Below, piece by piece: positions 32,089 to 42,356 of a DNA stretch of 64,000 nucleotides. The first letter of the stretch is position 1. Each line of letters opens with the position of its first letter. The notes beneath the pieces were generated by a model that had not been told where the DNA came from, searched no databases, and worked only from the letters and a program-made list of their open reading frames with translations. This stretch comes from Lineus longissimus (lineage: Eukaryota; Nemertea; Pilidiophora; Heteronemertea; Lineidae): positions 12,898,001-12,962,000 of the forward strand of contig NC_088312.1 of the NCBI RefSeq assembly GCF_910592395.1, read 5' to 3'. Made by a program: the position numbers and the translations under genes.

Positions 32089-32516
32089 ATTATGCCACGG
32101 CATAAATCAAAACCTCGGATCACGTGAATTATGCCGCGGCATAAATAGGAATTGTGGACGGATATGGCTGGCGCGAGTGGACAGAATACAGAATTATGCC
32201 ACGGCATGAATTGGAATTGTGGTGCACCATAAATCAACCAATCAAAACATCGCATCTCGTGAATTATGCCGCGGCATAAAGAGGAATTGTGGACAGAAGT
32301 GCGATTTATGCCGCACTATAAATAAAACGATTGCGACCTTCTGATTGGTCTCATTATGCCACACCACAATTCCTATTTATGCCGTGGCATAATTCTGAAT
32401 TCTGCCGCGGCATAATTAACGAGATCCGATGTTTTGATTGGTTGATTTATGGTGCACCACTATTCCTATTTTGGCCGTGGCATAGTTCAGAATTTTGTCC
32501 ACTCGCGCCAGCCATA
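32087..32516. repeat. palindrome-rich terminal region of the 6.1-kb element
   Basis: Seven variants of ATGCCGCGGCAT lie within 430 bp, interspersed with GGAATTGTGG and ATTGGTTGATTTATGG. A second TATGGCTGGCGCGAGTGG at about 32,164 faces the true end at 32,516, giving a 350-bp inverted unit that could itself move as a MITE. A related, partly decayed copy lies at 39,570-39,772. Confidence 0.7.
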
Positions 32517-33015
32517 TACGAGGTATATATTTAGTGCTGAATCTAACATGACCCAATGCCCTAGCTGTGTATATTAGCTACCTGGAGATTTGATCCGCCT
32601 GCTCCTGCCTACAGTCCCCCTTTAAGTACTGACGAGCATTTAACTGTTACTGTGGAATATTTCACGCAACAGGTGTAGAGAATGCTCATCTGTTTTTTAC
32701 TGAAGAATTACTGAAAATGACCCTCTTCTTCGCCAGTCCTGGGATGGGTGAAATCGAACATCGATTTCTTTTTGACGCTGCATGTCATATGGACTGCTTT
32801 TGAGTAGAACATAGACCAGCTTCATTTTGCTTGCTGTTACATTTCCGCTGGTGGTCGTTTCGCGCTCAAGCGAATTACAAATGTGCAGCTTTAATTTGGA
32901 GATGTCGATGGTAACTGTTCAGCAGTGATGAAATGGGAGTTGTGGAGATGTCCTGAGTCGCACCCATAGCGTACTCCTGGCGACTATGGCAGGCTGTAGT
33001 ATGACAGGCCGTAGT

Positions 33016-34045
33016 GGACATTAATGCCGATTTATGTTCAAAAACATAATTATTTATGTTATAGAACATAATTTGACCAATAGGAGAACAGGAATATTGT
33101 TCTAGACCGTTAATTAACCAATAACAGACCGGGAATAATTGTCTAGATCATATATCAGCCAATTAGAGTAGAATACTTCTAATCTAGACCGTCAATCGAC
33201 CAATAATTGACCAGGAATGGTCTAGAACATAAATCAGCCAATCACAGTACAGTAATTCTGTTCTAGATCGTAAATCCACCCATCACTGATCAGGAATAAT
33301 GGTCTAGAACATAAATCAGCCAATTAGAGTACAGGAATTCTGTTCTAGACCACTAATCAACCAATCGCTGAACAGGAATTGTGTTCTAGAACATAAATCA
33401 GACAAATGCAACCATCGGTTCAAGCATTTTGCATTTCCCGCGCGCTGGAAAAGTTTCGCGGCGGCTTAGTTTATTTTACGACGACATTAACAACTATTTT
33501 ATTCCATATCGAAACCATTCAGCATTTTCATCATGTCAACGCCACAAATATTGTCACAAATAATGCAACAACAAAACGATATCAATGACTGTGTCGACAG
33601 GGGAATTGGATTGTGAAAGATTTTTGTTACTGGTAAGCCCCCTAGATCAATTCCAAACTGGCCTTGATGACACGATCTTTCGGCCGCCCGGAAATTCATG
33701 AAACTATGCGAAGATAACGTTAGTTTTGAATATTCGTAACGTTGGCTTCGATTGGCTGATTTATGTCCTAGACCATAATTCCTGTTTAGTGATTGGTTGA
33801 TTAATGGTCTTGAACAGAATTCTTGTACTGTTATTGGCTGATTTATATTCTAGACCATTATTCCTGGTGAGTGATTGGTCAATTAATGGTCAAAAAGAAC
33901 AGAAATCATGTACTCTAATTGGCTGATTTATATGTTCTAGACCAATTTTCCTGGTCAATTATTGGTTGATTTATGGTCTAGAACAATGTTCTTGTTGTCC
34001 TATTGGTCAAATTATCTTCTAGAACATAAATCGGCATTTATGTCT
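33016..34045. mobile_element. 1-kb foldback element with repeat-array arms
   Basis: Outer ends share ATGCCGATTTATGTTC in inverted orientation, and both arms (33,030-33,410 and 33,735-34,040) are arrays of degenerate ~55-60-bp units with TCTAGACC or TCTAGAACA and CCAAT/ATTGG. The centre contains TTTCGCGGCGGC, then an ATG at 33,533 opening MSTPQILSQIMQQQ and stopping after 28 codons, before a GTAAGCC donor shared with the copy at 20,340. Unit A lacks the element. Confidence 0.7.
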
Positions 34046-35045
34046 ACTACGGCCTACGCGCTGTGTCAATCGAGAGTGGCCAACCTTGATAGAAGAAGTC
34101 GCGAGATTCACAGTTGAGAGAGGAGAGGGGAGCGGAGCGGAGCTAGGCCCCTTACTCAACCCTCTATGTTCGTGCCAGGCATGCCAGGAGCGCCAATACC
34201 AGCGCGTTTTGTCTTAATTTGCATTGCATTCCCTGTCGAAAATCGCGTGTAGGATAAATACGAAGCACACTCGTGGGATTTTTACCACCATACTACACGC
34301 TCGGCGGCTTTTGGTAGCGAGGAAACCACCTTGACTGCGGTCTCGCGGTTTCCCAGCCAAAGACGACCGGGTGTACTATGGAACATTCTGGTTCGGACTG
34401 AATTTTAAATTCACTTTTTGAAACTGATTGATCTTTTTCGGTGTAAAGTAACATAGCACTGCCACATGCAAAATCGCAATGGCATTCAATCTTAAAGGAC
34501 CATTGGCATATTACCCAGCTGTTGGCTGCCCAGTCACCTCCTATTCTACATAAGTAGTTTCCATCAACACATTGCACAAAAATCTGACTGAATTATCACG
34601 CTTTTCCGAATTTGACTCGAATTTGACCCGAGTTAGCTCTCTATGCCTCGACGCAAGGGCCCAACGCGCCGCGTAGCGGCAAAAAAGCGAAGCTGGCGAA
34701 ACATTTATAACGGGTCACCGTCACTTATTATTGGACTTATAGCGCATTTACGGGGTTGCAACTACTTTGCTTTATAGTGTCACCAGGAAAGAAAAGCATG
34801 CGACCTAACGCCGATCTATTTGTATAAAGTGATAATTGGAAGGTATATAGTAGGAAATATCAATAAAATAATCATTCCATGTCGTCTTTTGAGGGCATTT
34901 TTGATTGTAAAAAATATATGTGTACGTCACCGTAGTCTCTGCAATGATAATTTTATCAGAGCAGTCTCGCGCAAGTAGAAGTTCTTTACCTATTAGTTCT
35001 TCACTTATTAGTCTCAACGTCTGGCGCAAAGCCAGACGTTTTCCA

Positions 35046-35170
35046 TTACGATTTCACTACGATGTTTGACAAGAAGGAGCAGTGCGCGAGATATGCTAAT
35101 GAGCAGACTTCCCTCGCTTGAGTTTCTGAAGAATGTTCCATATCGCGCTAAGCTCATCACTGCTGATTTA
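35046..35170 (+). repeat. duplicated coding-like segment, first copy
   Basis: Matches 36,246-36,370 almost base for base (ATGTTTGACAAGAAGGAGCA, CTCGCTTGAGTTTC). In the second copy the frame before it reads HDFTTMFDKKEQCAR, so it may come from a captured exon. Both copies have stops. Confidence 0.6.
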
Positions 35171-35289
35171 TGACAGGCGTGCAACGGTAGGTATCTGCTC
35201 CCCAACTTCCACCCGAATTCGGTACAATAAGTTACCATTTGATGGGAATGGGACAATGCCCTCACTGTGTATGGAGTCATAGGGATAAG

Positions 35290-35425
35290 AAGACATTATT
35301 CATTAGTGTTGGTACAAGTGATTTTGCCCAAAAAGCATGCGCATTCAAAAAACAAAATATGCAAGGTATCACACATGACCATGAAGACGTGCAGAAAGTG
35401 CACTGGCCAGTGCATAAGATAAAGT
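35290..35425 (+). pseudogene. possible MYND zinc-finger remnant
   Basis: The frame contains DVQKVHWPVHKIK, similar to the end of MYND fingers (CQ..W..HK.C), but the Cys residues expected before it are absent. Weak. Confidence 0.2.
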
Positions 35426-36903
35426 TAGCCGAAGTAGCCGATAGGGGTCTCTCACCCCTCAAAGTCTGTCACAACTATTCAAGTTTGTACAAGGAATACA
35501 TGCAGCGCTGACTCTAACAAGACCCAATGGGAATGTCGCACAGTCATCTGTCAAAAACAAGACCTATGTTGTAGTATGATCTCTTGCCAATATTTAATAA
35601 TTGCACTATCGTCATCACCTCATCATACTTCATTGACATTACAGGCACAAATTGACATAGACCTGACCACTGTTGCAATCAACGACGCAGTCGCTATCCA
35701 AGTAGCATTATAGAGGTAATTATCATTATCATACCTCATTAGCATGTGAACCAATCGCGTCGCGTCCTTTGCGATCACGGCAAAGCCTCATGGAATAATG
35801 TCTTTCACCGTTGAATAATTTTTCATATTCCATGCCTACAACTTCAATTTCTTCATTATTCCATGGCTAGAAGTTCAATACTAATATAATATCCAAGATA
35901 AAGTTACAAGAAGTAGTCAATAGGGGTCTCTCACCACTCACTGTATGTCCATACTATTCACGCTTGTACGAGGAATACATTCAATGCTGAATCTAACAAC
36001 ACCCAGTGCCCTTACTCTGTATATTAGTCACTGGAAGATGGCCCATTTCACTCCTTGCTTTTACTTCACCTATAGTCTCATTGCAAACGCCTCACTTCTA
36101 TGATATCACATTCACTTTCAGCTGTCATGCAACGCAACAACTGTGCTATCTGCCATCGCACATCAACGAAGAAGTGCAGCCGCCCACATTCCACCTCACG
36201 TCTGTCCGACCAGCTGCAATCCTCGAGGACGCCCCACTGTACCACGATTTCACTACGATGTTTGACAAGAAGGAGCAGTGCGCGAGATAGGCTAATGAGC
36301 AGACTTCCCTCGCTTGAGTTTCAGAAGAATGTTCCATATCGCGCTAAGCTGACCACTGCTGACCATGACAGGCGTGCATTGGACTGGTACAGGTTGGAAC
36401 TGAACATTGAATATGCTGGTGGTGACGCTTTCTGATGAGAAGTTGGTCGTGACTGATGCAGTATCCTTGGACTTGTCCACACCATCGTTCAATCATTGCT
36501 CTCTGAGCTGCCTTGATTCTGTACTTACCCAAATACTAAGACCAAATGCCTGTTGACTGTGCTTTAAGAGAGACTGGCGCCATGCCTAGAGATATGACTG
36601 ACCCCTATTGGCAAATTTGTATGACTTTATCTTGCCTACCTAGCTGCTGCCTATAGTCTCCCTTTAACTGCGGAACACTTCAAAGTCGATAAAATGCCAT
36701 GTTCCACCTTTTAATGTGTTCAGACCGCCATTTTCAAAATAATCAAGTCAGGACACTGCCTTCTAGTCTCATAATAAATTTTGCTTTCCTCAATAATAAC
36801 ATTTCTTCTTCTTCAATGCTTTCATCATTCCAAACTTCTCCTCCTCTGACTTTTACAGGGGTACAGTCATGGCAATCAAAACCCAAATACTGAGACCAAA
36901 TGC

Positions 36904-36967
36904 CTGTTGACTGTGCTTTAAGAGAGACTGGCGCCATGCCTAGTCTCTCTTAAAGCACAGTCAACAG
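36904..36967. repeat. perfect hairpin with 26-bp arms
   Basis: 36,904-36,929 is the exact reverse complement of 36,942-36,967, with a 12-bp loop. The left arm and its upstream flank are also repeated without the hairpin at 36,536-36,594. Confidence 0.9.
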
Positions 36968-37652
36968 ACACCAACCCCCTCAGACTCAGAAACCACAAAC
37001 GCCCAACCCTTCCTGCTACCTTAATACTTCTGGATTCTTTCCACGTGGAACGATGCACTAGTAAGGCGTTTCCGGAGCCATGCATCTACCCTGTGACGTC
37101 TTGGTGCTGATATCGATTTTTCTGACGTCGCGCTGATGAAGATTGGGGGACTGACGTTGCGTCGTAATAGCGGGGTGACATGAACTCGGAGCTTGGCGTG
37201 CACTCACTTGGCGGGGAAAAGGATTGGGAGGCTTTTTACTGCAGTGTGTTTGTTCTTCTTCTGGTTCATAAGTAAACTATTTTATTTAAGCTCTTAGATA
37301 GTAGAAAACGTGTTATTCGTTATTTTCAGGACTCCCAAGTCCTGACACGAAATACCTTTCCAGCCACTTGAGTGCACGCCGTGATCCGAGTTTCACCCAC
37401 CCTCCCCACCCCTCCCCCCCCCCCCCCACCCCCAATTACAACGCAACGTCATTTCCATTATCGTCGCAGTGGCGGGGTAATCAAGCACCATCAACGTGAC
37501 GTCGGAAAAATCGACAGGAGGAAGAACGGTGTCACCCACCGTCACGTGACACTGTAGATCAACGGGATTCCTGCCTGACGATTTATTAATCTAAATGAAT
37601 ATAAATATGAATGAATATTACTCTGTAGACAATCAGTGCCCAGAGCAATCCA

Positions 37653-37919
37653 GTGCGGTGCTATATGAAAGAAACAGGCCACGAAGTAATGAAATTTGAA
37701 AAGGTTGTTGATGACTGGGTCATATTAGTACCAGACAGAGCTGAGCGGGTTGTTGTTTCACTGTTGGCCTGCTCGATTCTATGCAGCCAGCTGGACTGTT
37801 CGACAATAAATGTTCAACTGGACGATGCGGAGTGTCAGATGAGTAAGCGGAAGGCCACGTGGATGGAGAGGGAGGAGGCGACAGAGAAAGCGGGTAACCA
37901 GATGTATCAAAAGAAGGTG
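37653..37919 (+). CDS. gene C, exon 2 of the three-copy tandem family
   Basis: 89 open codons, nearly identical to copies A and B, with the GTAACT donor at 37,920. A two-base difference just upstream breaks the longer frame seen in B. The downstream 3' exon is truncated, so the gene as a whole is probably dead. Confidence 0.45.
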
Positions 37920-38587
37920 GTAACTGCTGTTTCGACGCTACATCAAGTCGGTTGAGCATCATCTATTACACATGCCTATTGCATGTAACATAGGCCTTCT
38001 GTACTGAACGGGCGCCCTTAACTGGTTTACTTGCGGCGGCGCAGTTTTAGCGCTGTATGGGATGCCACAACGGCAATCAGGGCTTGTAAAGTAATGCAAG
38101 CGACTCGTCAAATGTAAAATCGATATGAATTAATTCGAGCTTGATGTAACGAGGGGTGTGCCGTAATGATTGCCATAATATCATGACGTAACATGTGCCT
38201 GCAATAGTGACGACGCGGCTAATTGTTTTAATTTTTACTTTTGTTTGTATATAAAGGAAAAAAATGATGAAGTTTCAGTTCAGTAGCAGTGGTCTCAGCC
38301 AAGGGTAAAATTAACACAACACGGCTGAAAAGTCGATTCGTAGGTCAAAAATGGTCCTGACCAGAACTTCAAGTAGCCCCTCCCCACCCTGAAATTATCA
38401 CACTACATTACTTGACAAAACCATCAAACCCTTGTAACAGCCAGCACCACGGAATAATATTTCAAATGTCAATCCTTCCCTCATATACATGTAAAAGACA
38501 TTACAATATTGTTTTTTAATATATTTCATTTGATGTTTTTGTTCGGCCATCCGATATATCATATTTGATGCCCAATTTTTAAAATAG

Positions 38588-39259
38588 GTCACAGGAAACA
38601 TTGTATATAAACATTCCAAGACTATATTATATCTACCACCAATAAGCTTGCATAACATTTGGCACTTCGATGACAAAAAAGCCAGGATGATAGTATACAA
38701 AATACATAAACACACCATCACTCCAACTTACACTGTTATCGTGTACCAGCTGAGGCGTAAATCGTATAATATTCTTTATAAAACAGATTTTAAAAGAAAA
38801 ATTAAACTTCTTCATTATCATGCGAACTACAAACAATTTGTTGCATTTTCTTCTGTGTCGAAAAGTGATAGCAAATTAGTTACCTTTCTCTACGATATAA
38901 CAAACGGATCATTCTCAGGAAAGATTTTCATTCCGCCGAAAGATATTTGTCTAGCAAGTAGGGTAGATTACGATATAATGATTGGATTCCAAAATAAGGT
39001 ATTAATTCATTGCAAAATACGTGGCCGAAAGCTGGCGACATTTTATGAATCGTCAGAAGCTTATAAAGAGGGTGACCTCCAACTTATTCTTAAGAGTGGT
39101 GCCAGTGTCTCTTTGCGTCGTATGAATTTTTCACATAAGCTACCTTCTTCCGTACGATTGCCAGTTATTAGTGGGGATATTTACCAATCTAACTGGTACA
39201 TGGTGACAGTTTATCGGATGTTATTTTCAATACACGATTGCAGGTCATGTGATCGTTGA
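38588..39259 (+). pseudogene. gene C, 3' exon truncated by a MITE
   Basis: Starts after AG at 38,587 as in the sister copies and matches them to 39,216 (about 209 codons). It then runs into the 289-bp MITE and stops at 39,259. The lost part includes the Cys-rich C-terminal block. The frame is otherwise open, so the break is recent relative to duplication. Confidence 0.7.
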
Positions 39260-39505
39260 GATTTTTCCGGAAGTGAAATTGTAAAAAACGCAAATCTCCA
39301 AAGATTTCCAGGGTAGTATGTTTAGGGCAGTTAAGAATATCTGGACTGTAAAGGGGCTTGATCAAGGAACGCATGCAATCAGAAGGAATAAAGAACCCAA
39401 GTGAAGCAATCAACGTGCATTTGTTGACGTGCTTTTTTATACAATTTCTTTTCCACGAAATCTCAAAGATCACATGACCTGCAATCGTGTATTGAAAATA
39501 ACATC
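39217..39505. mobile_element. 289-bp MITE with 47-bp TIRs
   Basis: Ends GATGTTATTTTCAATACACG and onward (39,217-39,263) are inverted at 39,459-39,505 with one mismatch. No TSD is evident because the right flank is not unit sequence, so a deletion accompanied or followed insertion. A related single end may lie at about 50,590. Confidence 0.8.
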
Positions 39506-39569
39506 AACCCGCAAATCGTGTCCACATTTCTCACTTCCGTCCTCCATAAATGGCACTTCCGTCCAAAAT

Positions 39570-39772
39570 TCCCGGCTATCTGATTGGTTGACTACTTTTG
39601 CCAAATAGCCCCACACCACAATTCAGCATTATGCCGTGGCATAATTCACGAGATCCGAGGTTTTGATTGGTCAATTTATGGTGCACCATGATTGCGAATT
39701 ACGCCACACCACAATTCCGATTAATTCCGTGGCATAATTTTGAATTCTGTCCACTCGCGTCAGCCATAGACG
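39570..39772. mobile_element. decayed end of the TATGGCTGGCGCGAGTGG family
   Basis: Contains ATGCCGTGGCATAA, TTGATTGGTCAATTTATGG and ends CCACTCGCGTCAGCCATA, the reverse complement of the 6.1-kb element's terminus. The left end is not identified. Confidence 0.6.
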
Positions 39773-39940
39773 TAGGGGCACTTGAGTAACACTAAAATAT
39801 GACTGCCCTGAGTGTTGCTTGTTAGGGGGGGGGGGCATATTCATGTTGACGTCATGGATATCGGCTGCAGCTGAACTTCCTCTGAGTTCTTTGCCTCGAC
39901 GTGGACAATCAGAAGAGTTTCTGCATCACTTCTGTAGCGT

Positions 39941-40258
39941 TTGCCCCTAATAATGAATAGACGTACCGTTTTCATCAGGAGGGTTTGGATTATCGAGAGA
40001 TGGAATATTTTGAGAACCCTCAGTCATACGAAGATAGATAGTGCAGGAGCTGAGCGACCTTTATTCAACATGCAAGCTACAAATGATTTTAATGTGTTGT
40101 GGGATAGAGTACGCCTACCTGACCATAGAAAACCAATTTTTACGTTTTTCCAGTGGTGGGTGTTGGAGATACAGGGGTTAGAATTTGTGTTAACGGCTTC
40201 ATCATTGGACCACGAATGGGAGCTATGTACAGGAGCACAAGCATCAGTGTACACGTAA
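39941..40258 (+). CDS. unrecognised 105-aa ORF, one arm of a tail-to-tail inverted pair
   Basis: The frame ends in SLDHEWELCTGAQASVYT and a TAA. The same C-terminus (ALDHEWELCTGAQASMYT, TAA) is encoded on the minus strand at 48,092-48,200. Conservation of the last ~35 codons with several silent or mild changes suggests a real coding end. The upstream part (PDHRKPIFTFFQWWVLEIQG) has no counterpart in the other arm. Family not recognised; it may be transposon-derived. Confidence 0.45.
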   Translation: MPLIMNRRTVFIRRVWIIERWNILRTLSHTKIDSAGAERPLFNMQATNDFNVLWDRVRLPDHRKPIFTFFQWWVLEIQGLEFVLTASSLDHEWELCTGAQASVYT

Positions 40259-40269
40259 ATCTTGAACGG

Positions 40270-40730
40270 TGACGATCCTTATCGTCAGAAGTTCATCCTG
40301 GGTGGGCTAGAAATTATACGTTTTTCGACAACTCGACTTTATAAGAAACATCCCTTTAACATTTGAAACACTGGTACAAAGATTACACACGTTGATTACG
40401 GAACTTGAAATGGTTCGGATCGGAGACGGAGCCTTGACCTTGACCTTACGTCTTTTCACAGCACTTCGCGTCCTCTTCACTTCACAGTTGCATTTACGTG
40501 TTGTACACAAGTCGTTTTTGCCAGTTTCAGTGTTCATAAGCACAGCGAGTCTGCGAGCTGTTAAAATTTACGTAGATTCCTCTAGCCCTTGCTCTTGGCC
40601 CGAGGATATCAACCAATTTCTACGGAAAACACGAAGTTTTCTTCTTAAAATCGAGCGTTGTTACTGTCGCTGACCTAATTCCGTCTCCGCCGTAATACTA
40701 GTCTTGTCTTCGCGGCAACTGGCCACGACA
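40270..40730 (-). repeat. BEL 3' LTR (461 bp)
   Basis: Differs from the 5' LTR by a TGACCT duplication near 40,439, about 13 extra bases at about 40,589 (CTTGGCCCGAG region), a small difference near 40,342 and rare substitutions. Confidence 0.95.
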
Positions 40731-41216
40731 TAGCGGCCCCAACAATCATAAAATTCCAATCTCGAATTTTTAGATTGTTCCCCATCAAATGAGTGGCCAA
40801 AACACCGACAGTCCGTGCTGTATCATAATATCCAAATAGACACAGTCATTAAGTCCGTGGAACAATACAGCTCTCAAGTTAATCACTCTTTATGAGCAAA
40901 CGCGAGTTCAACGAATGTCACGCAAACATAGAACACAAAAGTCTAACGATTGTCATATCCACGGAAGAATAACTACGACATAGTGAGTAGTTCAAACACA
41001 CGATATAACACTAGTAGTCCGAGACTAGTACCGGTATACTAGTGGTAGTCCAATTAATCGTATAATGTCTCAAGTTTCAAGGCAACACAACTGAAAGGTG
41101 ACAGGCAACCTTAACCCAAAACTGACGAACATTCAGTGACAAGGAAACCCCAGTTGACAAGGAAAGTCAGTCTAAAACTAGACCCTCCAAACACACTATC
41201 TAACCACCAACTGTCC
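40731..41216 (-). other. BEL 3' untranslated segment
   Basis: About 490 bp between the end of the DUF5641 frame and the 3' LTR, with no ORF. A short G-rich tract (TTGGGGCCGC on the element strand) next to the LTR could be the polypurine tract. Confidence 0.5.
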
Positions 41217-41486
41217 CTAAAGGTTGCCGTCATCTTCCAGCAGACACATTTTAGCGATCGGCCGATGGTACTCCCCTGTAGAAGTCTTCACTCTAGCAGA
41301 ACGTACAAAGTCATCGTCTCCCTTGAGAACCTTCACGATACGTCCAAGCGGCCATCGATTCCTAGGAACGTCATCCTCCGCAAGTATCACCAAATCACCA
41401 ACTTCGACGTTACGTTGGCTTCTCCGCCATTTCTGACGTTCCTGTAGGCTTGAAACATACTCATGAATCCATCGCTCCCAGAACAT
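41217..41486 (-). CDS. BEL DUF5641 domain
   Basis: 89 codons with the WRRSQRNVEVGDLVILAEDD and RNRWPLGRIVKV patterns typical of the C-terminal domain after BEL/Pao integrases. It lies in a different frame from the integrase, so a frameshift separates them. Confidence 0.9.
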   Translation of the reverse strand: MFWERWIHEYVSSLQERQKWRRSQRNVEVGDLVILAEDDVPRNRWPLGRIVKVLKGDDDFVRSARVKTSTGEYHRPIAKMCLLEDDGNL

Positions 41487-41510
41487 GTTTGCGAGGAACT
41501 GTACCTTCCT

Positions 41511-42356
41511 CTATTCCTTCCTTCCGAGATGATCAGCTCTGCCGAATACTCCTGGTGGTAGGCCAACCACTTTCCTCTGCAACAGCAAGTGGTTGGGCGT
41601 CAAGGGCTCCATATCTTGTACGTCTTCTGACACCGAGCTCAGTGGGCGACTGTTGAGTATAAACTCGACCTCCGCAAACAATGTTCTGAGTGCGAAGTCG
41701 CTCAGGAGTCTGTTTCCGGCCAACGCTTTCAGATGTCCCTTGGCAGATTTCACCATCCTTTCCCATACTCCTGACATATGGGCGGCCGTTGGGGGGTTGT
41801 ATCGCCAACGTATTCCCTTCAGCTGAAGCTCGTGCTCGATATGATCCATGTTCCACTCGCGTATCGACTTGTTCAACTCTCGGTCTGCTACTGTAAAGTT
41901 AGAACCACGATCTGACCATATCTCCTCCGGTGGCCCTCTGCGACTGACGAACTGCCTCAGCACCAAGATAAAATCATCTGTCGACAATGATCGTGTCACC
42001 TCCAAGAAGACTGCTCGGGAGGTGAGGCAAGTAAATATGCATCCCCATCTCTTCGCTTCGCTGCGGCCCCACTTCACCAACAGGGGGCCAAACAGATCCA
42101 CTCCTGTGTGACTAAAGGGTGGTTCGTATGGGATCAAACGGGCTACAGGCAGCTGCCCCATCACCTGCTCCATGCGTCTCGCATTCGATTTCTGGCATGG
42201 TAGACATCTCGCAACTGTCCTCTTCGCAACGCTTCGTCCGCCTATAATCCAAAACAGCTTCCTAGTCTCGGCCAATGTTTGTTCGCGTCCAGCATGCGCC
42301 ATCTTCTTGTGACAGTGCCATACAATGATCTTCGTGAGGTGACTCCTTTTCGGCAA
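41511..42356 (-). CDS. BEL integrase
   Basis: 281 codons with the zinc-binding HHCC region (WHCHKKMAHAG ... CLPCQ) at the start, then the D,D,E core: HTGVDLFGPL, EEIWSDRGSNF and GVWERMVKSAKG. It would insert the cDNA copy into the genome. The frame is offset from its neighbours on both sides. Confidence 0.95.
   Translation of the reverse strand: MPKRSHLTKIIVWHCHKKMAHAGREQTLAETRKLFWIIGGRSVAKRTVARCLPCQKSNARRMEQVMGQLPVARLIPYEPPFSHTGVDLFGPLLVKWGRSEAKRWGCIFTCLTSRAVFLEVTRSLSTDDFILVLRQFVSRRGPPEEIWSDRGSNFTVADRELNKSIREWNMDHIEHELQLKGIRWRYNPPTAAHMSGVWERMVKSAKGHLKALAGNRLLSDFALRTLFAEVEFILNSRPLSSVSEDVQDMEPLTPNHLLLQRKVVGLPPGVFGRADHLGRKE

Larger units (their letters stand above)
26413..32516. mobile_element. 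6.1-kb TIR DNA element with 6-bp TSD, carrying DUF4326
   Basis: The ends are TATGGCTGGCGCGAGTGG (26,413) and its reverse complement (ending 32,516). Direct repeats TACGAG flank it at 26,407-26,412 and 32,517-32,522, and the insertion splits a MITE that is whole in unit B. Subterminal arms of several hundred bp are also inverted (26,446-27,000 and 31,120-32,088). It carries a 193-aa ORF, a broken second copy of it, a DUF4326 ORF and a candidate spliced minus-strand gene. It has been hit by the Mutator-like element at 27,521-29,651. Known groups with 6-bp duplications include Polintons and Dada, but neither set of hallmark proteins is seen, so the class is open. Confidence 0.8.
34652..37026. 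mobile_element. 2.4-kb composite insertion in unit C
   Basis: Unit B runs directly from GAGTTAGCTCTCC to CGATTCTTTCCA, whereas unit C has 2.4 kb between the matching points. Inside are a duplicated ~125-bp segment (about 35,046-35,170 and 36,246-36,370), pieces of the AAGGGACTATA MITE (35,420, 35,880 and, inverted, 36,590-36,668), a duplicated segment with TGTTGACTGTGCTTTAAGAG (36,549 and 36,905) and a perfect hairpin. No clean TIR pair or TSD was found, so it may be several nested insertions. Confidence 0.5.
24298..39216 (+). repeat. tandem unit C, heavily interrupted
   Basis: The third copy of the unit, expanded by the 6.1-kb element (26,413-32,516), the foldback element (33,016-34,045) and the composite insert (about 34,652-37,026). 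Homology to units A and B ends abruptly at 39,216, where a MITE begins, and does not resume on the other side. Confidence 0.75.

Noticed and set aside
34660-34690. GC-rich AACGCGCCGCGTAGCGG motif as an attachment site
   Set aside because: Single occurrence with no partner or integrase nearby.
36006-36435. ORFs of 94 and 111 codons in the 2.4-kb insert
   Set aside because: Two overlapping frames of similar quality, with part of the sequence duplicated at 35,046 with stops; coding status unsupported beyond a captured fragment.
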